Below the pieces are notes generated by a model that worked only from the letters and a program-made list of their open reading frames with translations, had not been told where the DNA came from and did not search any database. A DNA stretch of 64,000 nt from Coptis chinensis (taxonomy: Eukaryota; Streptophyta; Magnoliopsida; Ranunculales; Ranunculaceae), in the NCBI GenBank assembly GCA_015680905.1, contig CM027377.1:17880501-17944500 (forward strand), in the 5' to 3' direction. This document shows, in pieces, positions 59,388-64,000 of the stretch. The position numbers and the translations under genes are program-made. Numbering within the stretch: position 1 is the first letter of the stretch; the number at the start of each line of letters is the position of its first letter.

Positions 59388-61389
59388 GTGACAAATACAC
59401 GGAAGGGAAAAATCAACTACCAAGTACCAAGTATGGGCAAGCAAAATGGAGAACCTGGTTGTACAGTTGTACTTGCACACAGCACACATGTGCACAACAA
59501 AGTTTCAGGTTCGACTTTCGAGTGTTCGACCATCCAAACGTGAATGGGCTTCTTCTAAGAAGTGAGGCCAGTCCATAAATTATATCGTCTGTGTTGGACT
59601 TTATCTCGGTCAGATCCATTGTCAAATTCATGAAGGCCGACCTTACACACGCAAGAGTGAATGATTGAGGAAACTGGAGCTGGGGTGTGTGAACTTCGAA
59701 GAAACTGAACCTCGCGTGTGAACTTTGAAGACACTATAGAAAAAAAATGATCACATTAGTGATTCACACTAGTGATTAGTCTAATGTAAGGACTTATTAT
59801 ATTTCTAATTTCTAAATAACTTCACCCACTTTTATGCTTAATTAAGCGGTATATTATAATTCTTGGAATCTTTGCTTTTCCTTTATTAGAAGTTAATAAC
59901 ATATGTTTTAGACCTAAAAGTTGAGCAAAAGCTTACAAATAATGTAATTTATGTACTTCAAGACATGCCAGGTTTAAAACTTTGGTCTGTAGTCTCTGCT
60001 TTATTAATCTAATCTTTATACAGCCAGAATGGGAGCTTAGGACCAAGGTCTAATGAGAGTAGCCATGTGATTATACACATTTACACTGATGAACACTCAA
60101 ACTAACTTCTTTTGGTGGTCCTATAATGTCCCTAAAATCAAGTGCAAGATAAGAAGAAATGAAAAATCAATACGTATAAAACAATTCCTTCATTGTTACT
60201 TCCAACTAGCTATAGTGATCAGCATAGTTTAGGAGTCCATGTGTTTTGTTCAATCACAATATTCCTTGTTGAAAGTTGAAACACAAACTCACAATATTTC
60301 TATAGGGATGATACCGTATAGTATCTGCCAAAGCTATGAAGATCATATTTGTGATTTAAATGACTTGCACTCTCTTAGCTTTATGTTTTCTACGATTATA
60401 GTAATAATTCAACTAGAAAGGTTGATCATAGGTTTCTGAACATTGATCTTAATCGCAGGTAATAGCAATTTTTAGAGGGTCGATCATAGTTCATAGGTTT
60501 CTAGGCAATTTTCTTTCATAAGAGAATCATGAGCATTACGGAAAACTTTTTTTAATACAATTTTCTGCTTAATTAAATGGTCACATTGCCAGTTTGCCAC
60601 TATCCAAAACTATATATATATTAAAAAATATAAAGATTGTCACTCCAAGACTCTGTTGCATTCGAGGAAGCTCTTCCTCTGAGGCTATTGTATTCAATGA
60701 AAATGATAGATGTATGGCACTAGGGATGAATCAAATTATCAAACACAATGATCAACCTAATACCTTGATGGACAACAATTGTAGCTACTTAGCTAAATTT
60801 ATTTATTGATAGTCAAATTGATTTGTTGAGTATTCTTTGTGGGCTTAGTTCGTGAGTGGGTGCTTGAAGCCTTCAAACGGTAGTTCTAAAGTTCCATTGC
60901 TGGTCTTTTTGCAGACTGGCTGGACCATTTCCAGGAATTCCAGATGGTTGGAACCGGCAAATTGGGTCCTCAGCTCAATTTGTTAATTAGAAGTAGTAGG
61001 GCTAAGTAATTTATGGAATTTGGGACACAAAGTCCCACCCATTTTAGATACATTCTTTTGGAAGCACAACTACAGAACTACTGGCTAATAATGATAATGA
61101 TCAAGGCTAGCTAGACGCTAGAGTGTTCGTACATTATGGTACGTGTGCTTGTGTAGAACACTGAACACTACAGTAAACCAAGCTTCACTTTGTTTTTTAT
61201 TGGGTAACTGCCAAGCTAGGTTTACTTGTATTGGGTCTCTACTCCTGAATCCTGATCAAATCATCGAAGTACATATATTCAGACTTAATCTTCACAATCA
61301 AATTATTCAAACCACAAAACCAATAAAGGGAAATCGCCTACATTATGGAGCACATACAAAACCTAAACTCAAATATACATATAGGGAGG

Positions 61390-61783
61390 GGTTTTAGAGA
61401 CATATTTTATCTTAACACATAAACAAATTTAAAATCTTCAAGACATTTATAAGTTTTGGATTAGGTTAATTTTTTGTAGATATGATATCCTAATTATTCT
61501 AAATATTATCATAAATAATCGAAAAAATAAAAAAAATTCAAACTTATCAAATGTTGTTAACAATTTACAAAATTTAGCTAATTGTAGACCGTTCATTTTC
61601 ACCATTTTGATACTATATTTGTCAAGTTTAGAAATGTTTGATTTTTTGATTATTTGTGACAATGTTTAAATAGTTAGTAAATTATATCTACAAAAAATTA
61701 ATCTAATCCAAAATTTATAATAATACCCTAACGATTTTGAGTTTGTTTTAAAGATATTAAGATAAAATATATTTTTTAGAACC
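61390..61783. mobile_element. Foldback MITE, copy 1 (unit B)
   Basis: Counterpart of 44626-45015, same inverted arms, with small differences only. Confidence 0.75.
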
Positions 61784-62987
61784 GTTCTTAATGTCCATTG
61801 CAATCTTTTGCAATAACCCAATAAAATCTCTATCTAAATTTTCTTCAGACTCGACCACCATGCATATGAATATACCAAACTGCCAATACACCAGTGAAGA
61901 CTCCTTGATCCATATTAATATATTTGGAGTCGTGCAGTACTTTATAAGAAAAGTTGATAAAATGAGATATTATTGCACGATTAATAACAAACAGCTCAAT
62001 CTCGTTGGTGCACTTAACATGAAAGCTCGCGTCCCTACCTTGACTGTAAGTCTGTAACAAAGTTTTCCCCCAATTACCATGATTTTAAGTTTGAGCTGCT
62101 GAAGAGGTATTGAGATCCTGGTTGTTGAATATTATAGAGCTATTAAATATCCGTAACAAGGATTGGTGATACAGTTACTAACATTTTGGACCTTAGCATG
62201 TACTGGTCTGTTGTAATGATAATACAGCTCCCAACCCAGTCACTTGCACCAAAATGTCTGCGGGGAATTGAAGCTCTATAATTGTAACCGAATCTGCACT
62301 ACTCAAATGATCAAATCACAATCTCTATCACCAAATGTTGTAAATGCTAAGTTGCTAACCCCTGAACCTAAAAAAGAGTAGCATGTGCAAAGTAGGGATG
62401 AGCATTCAAGTTGGTACCTAAACCGGATCATGTGTCTCTAAAACAGCATGCATTACCTTTAGTTGTGGGCTTGTGATTTGATTATAACTTGATTTAGTTA
62501 TTCCTAACCCAGATTCCTAACCAAGATGACCAAGAGACAAACAAGTACAATTCTTTGTTGGTAGTCTGGGCGACCGACTACCACCCCTTGGCAATTTAAA
62601 ACTATATTTTTCATCTCTTCTAGACTTCTATCTAGCATTAAGAGGAATAGATGATTCGGGGGACCACACCCATCACATTTCTTATTTCTATCCCACCACC
62701 AGTGGATTTCCAAATGGTAAATTGAACTGTATACAAATGAGAATATTGCCGAGTAGTGGTTAGGGCGACGAGTTTAACAATGTCTATCCATGGTTCAGAG
62801 ACCATCGTTCAATTTCACCGGCAATTAGCTAGGTATGGTTAGAAACCATGAAAGAGTTGTGGAAATGTCTGTAATTCTGTATAGGGAAGAGATGGTATCC
62901 ACTATCCACTACTGTCCTTAGCTTGTTTATGTATCAAATTTCCATGTCCGTGGTATCCCTCCCATTGATAAAAAGAACAAGAAAGGT

Positions 62988-63324
62988 GTTCTAGGGATAT
63001 ATGTTATAAAAACATGTAAACAAACTTAAAATTGTTAGTGTATTTATAAGTTTTAGATTAGTTTAATATTTTGTAGATATTATCTCATAACTATTCTAAA
63101 CATTATTATCACAAACAATAGAAATAATATAAATTTACCAAATATAGTATAAAAAATTGTGAAAATGAACTGTCCACAGTAGTCAAATTTCTTAATTTAT
63201 TAACTGCCATTTAATAGGGTTACAAGTTTCGAATTTGAATAATTTTTTGTGACAATGTTTAAAATAATTAGAAAATCATATATACAAAAATTTAGCCAAA
63301 TCTAAAACTTAGAAATACCCTAAC
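62988..63324. mobile_element. Foldback MITE, copy 2 (unit B), interrupted
   Basis: Counterpart of 46219-46600. It is cut in its right arm after CCCTAAC, where the LTR-like sequence starts. Confidence 0.75.
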
Positions 63325-63625
63325 TGTATAGGACGTATACATGACATAGGATGTTAGTGGGCACAATGGGACCGGATGCGGTATAGCTGGGGGAGCCGTG
63401 TCGCACTGCATCGATCCGCGATATCTCAACCGCTCAGAATCGCCATGGTGACATGGAGTGATGGAGGGCGAACCTTAATCGCAGGGTAACCGCCACACGA
63501 CGGAAAAGAGGAGAGATCATGGAAGAGAAAAGATATAAAAAGAGAGATATAGAGAGAAAAGAAGGGAGGAAAAAGATCGAGAGAGAGACGAGTGAGATTG
63601 GTGGTTGTAATATTAGTTCATACAT
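63325..63625 (+). repeat. Candidate 5' LTR
   Basis: 301 bp with TGTA/TACA ends and a GATATAAAAAGAGAG promoter-like box near 63531-63545. The preceding five bases, CTAAC (63320-63324), would be the left target duplication. Confidence 0.5.
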
Positions 63626-64000
63626 TTTGGCCCCCGCGTGGGGAGAGAAAAAATGGCTACGGTAATAAAGAGAGGAGTAGGAAGACCTAAGAAAGGACCA
63701 ATCGAGAAACCATTGAGGAAGTAGAGAGTCTTTGGGATGGGAGTGGTAGGAGAAGAAGAAGATCGATGTGGCGGCGCAGACGCCACCGGACTCTTACTGA
63801 GGAGGAGATAGTTAGGTTAAGAGAGGAGAATGACGAGTTGAGAAAGGAGAGGGAGATTACACGGGGTGGAACGGAGCGAGGGGAACCCAGGCGATGAAGC
63901 GGAAGGGGAGAATATAGAGTGCCCACTCACCGGACGTCCGAACCAACAAAGGGCATTACTTTAGGGGTGGTTCAAAGCTATGATCGAAAAAGATCGGGGA
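63325..64000 (+). mobile_element. Probable Ty3/gypsy-type element, 5' end only
   Basis: It starts TGTATAGG right at the interruption of the MITE. A candidate LTR of 301 bp ends TTCATACA at 63625, giving TGTA...TACA inverted ends. It is followed by TTTTGGCCCCCGCGTGGGGA, which resembles the primer-binding leader of many plant gypsy elements (TTTGGCGCC...GTGGGGA). After that, from 63654, comes a short reading frame with an AT-hook-like RGVGRPKKGP, then a charged coiled-coil-like stretch in another frame, plausible as gag. It is broken at least once within the window and its 3' part lies outside, so age and completeness cannot be judged. Confidence 0.5.

Larger units (their letters stand above)
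57847..63324 (+). repeat. Duplicated segment, copy B
   Basis: It begins within copia internal sequence (CACCTAACAGGAGACAAGTGG region, shared from about 57849) that corresponds to 41063 onward. It runs through the LTR (58552-59387), GTGAC (59388-59392) and the same flank. It stops matching at 63324, exactly where an LTR-like TGTATAGG begins. It contains the same MITE copies as unit A. Confidence 0.93.

Noticed and set aside
61791-62060. Overlapping 88-aa (+) and 71-aa (-) ORFs, also in part present in copy A
   Set aside because: Their conservation is due to the recent duplication, not selection; no domain.
62504-62713. 69-aa minus-strand ORF, identical at 45736-45945
   Set aside because: Identity again reflects the duplication; no domain or expression signal seen.
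63434-63625. 63-aa hydrophobic ORF on the minus strand
   Set aside because: It is the complement of a GAGA-rich tract inside the candidate LTR.

Overview
The window is nuclear DNA of a flowering plant, most likely a eudicot. Supporting this are an intact plastid-type arogenate dehydrogenase gene, a plant CYP23-type cyclophilin gene with seven exons and GT-AG introns, a plant alpha-tubulin pseudogene, a plant mobile domain (PMD) gene, Ty1/copia and Ty3/gypsy-like LTR elements, LINEs, a tRNA-derived SINE, several MITEs and a short TTTAGGG-type tract. Genes are sparse and repeats dominate.

Layout. 1-2747: 3' half of a broken Ty1/copia element with its 3' LTR. 4196-5415 (-): broken DUF4283/CCHC gene followed by a C2H2 finger. 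5953-6281: hAT-like MITE. About 8600-25837: a long block whose texture (more balanced base composition, hairpins, short repeats, few long ORFs) looks like plant mitochondrial intergenic DNA moved to the nucleus. I could not name a standard mitochondrial gene in it, so this is inference. It holds an unrecognised 309-codon reading frame with one internal TGA (13885-14814), a repeat-built ORF (10676-10972), a complete 3.0-kb DNA transposon with TAA target duplication carrying a decayed PMD gene (16093-19112), a copia scrap, and a tRNA-derived SINE with target duplications (24288-24415). About 25838-28400: LTR-like non-coding DNA.

The genic core is 30842-36900. Arogenate dehydrogenase (-) and cyclophilin CYP23 (+) are head to head with only 147 bp between start codons, so they probably share a promoter. 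Convergent to CYP23 lies an intron-containing alpha-tubulin pseudogene.

The right third is repeats. A broken copia element (37689-42620) has matching 5-bp target duplications. From 41063 the sequence recurs in direct orientation at 57847, offset about 16.78 kb. The simplest reading is a tandem duplication whose unit runs 41063-57846, with the second unit starting at 57847 and leaving the window. The second unit is interrupted at 63325 by what looks like the 5' LTR and gag start of a Ty3/gypsy-type element. The first unit also contains a family of foldback MITEs, a 428-bp AT-rich foldback element, a 689-bp TIR element with 10-bp target duplications, a LINE 3' end with poly(A), and a reverse-transcriptase-like pseudogene on the minus strand.

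Only two genes look functional: arogenate dehydrogenase (last step of tyrosine synthesis in plastids) and CYP23 (a secretory-pathway cyclophilin). Most of the remaining content is mobile-element history.
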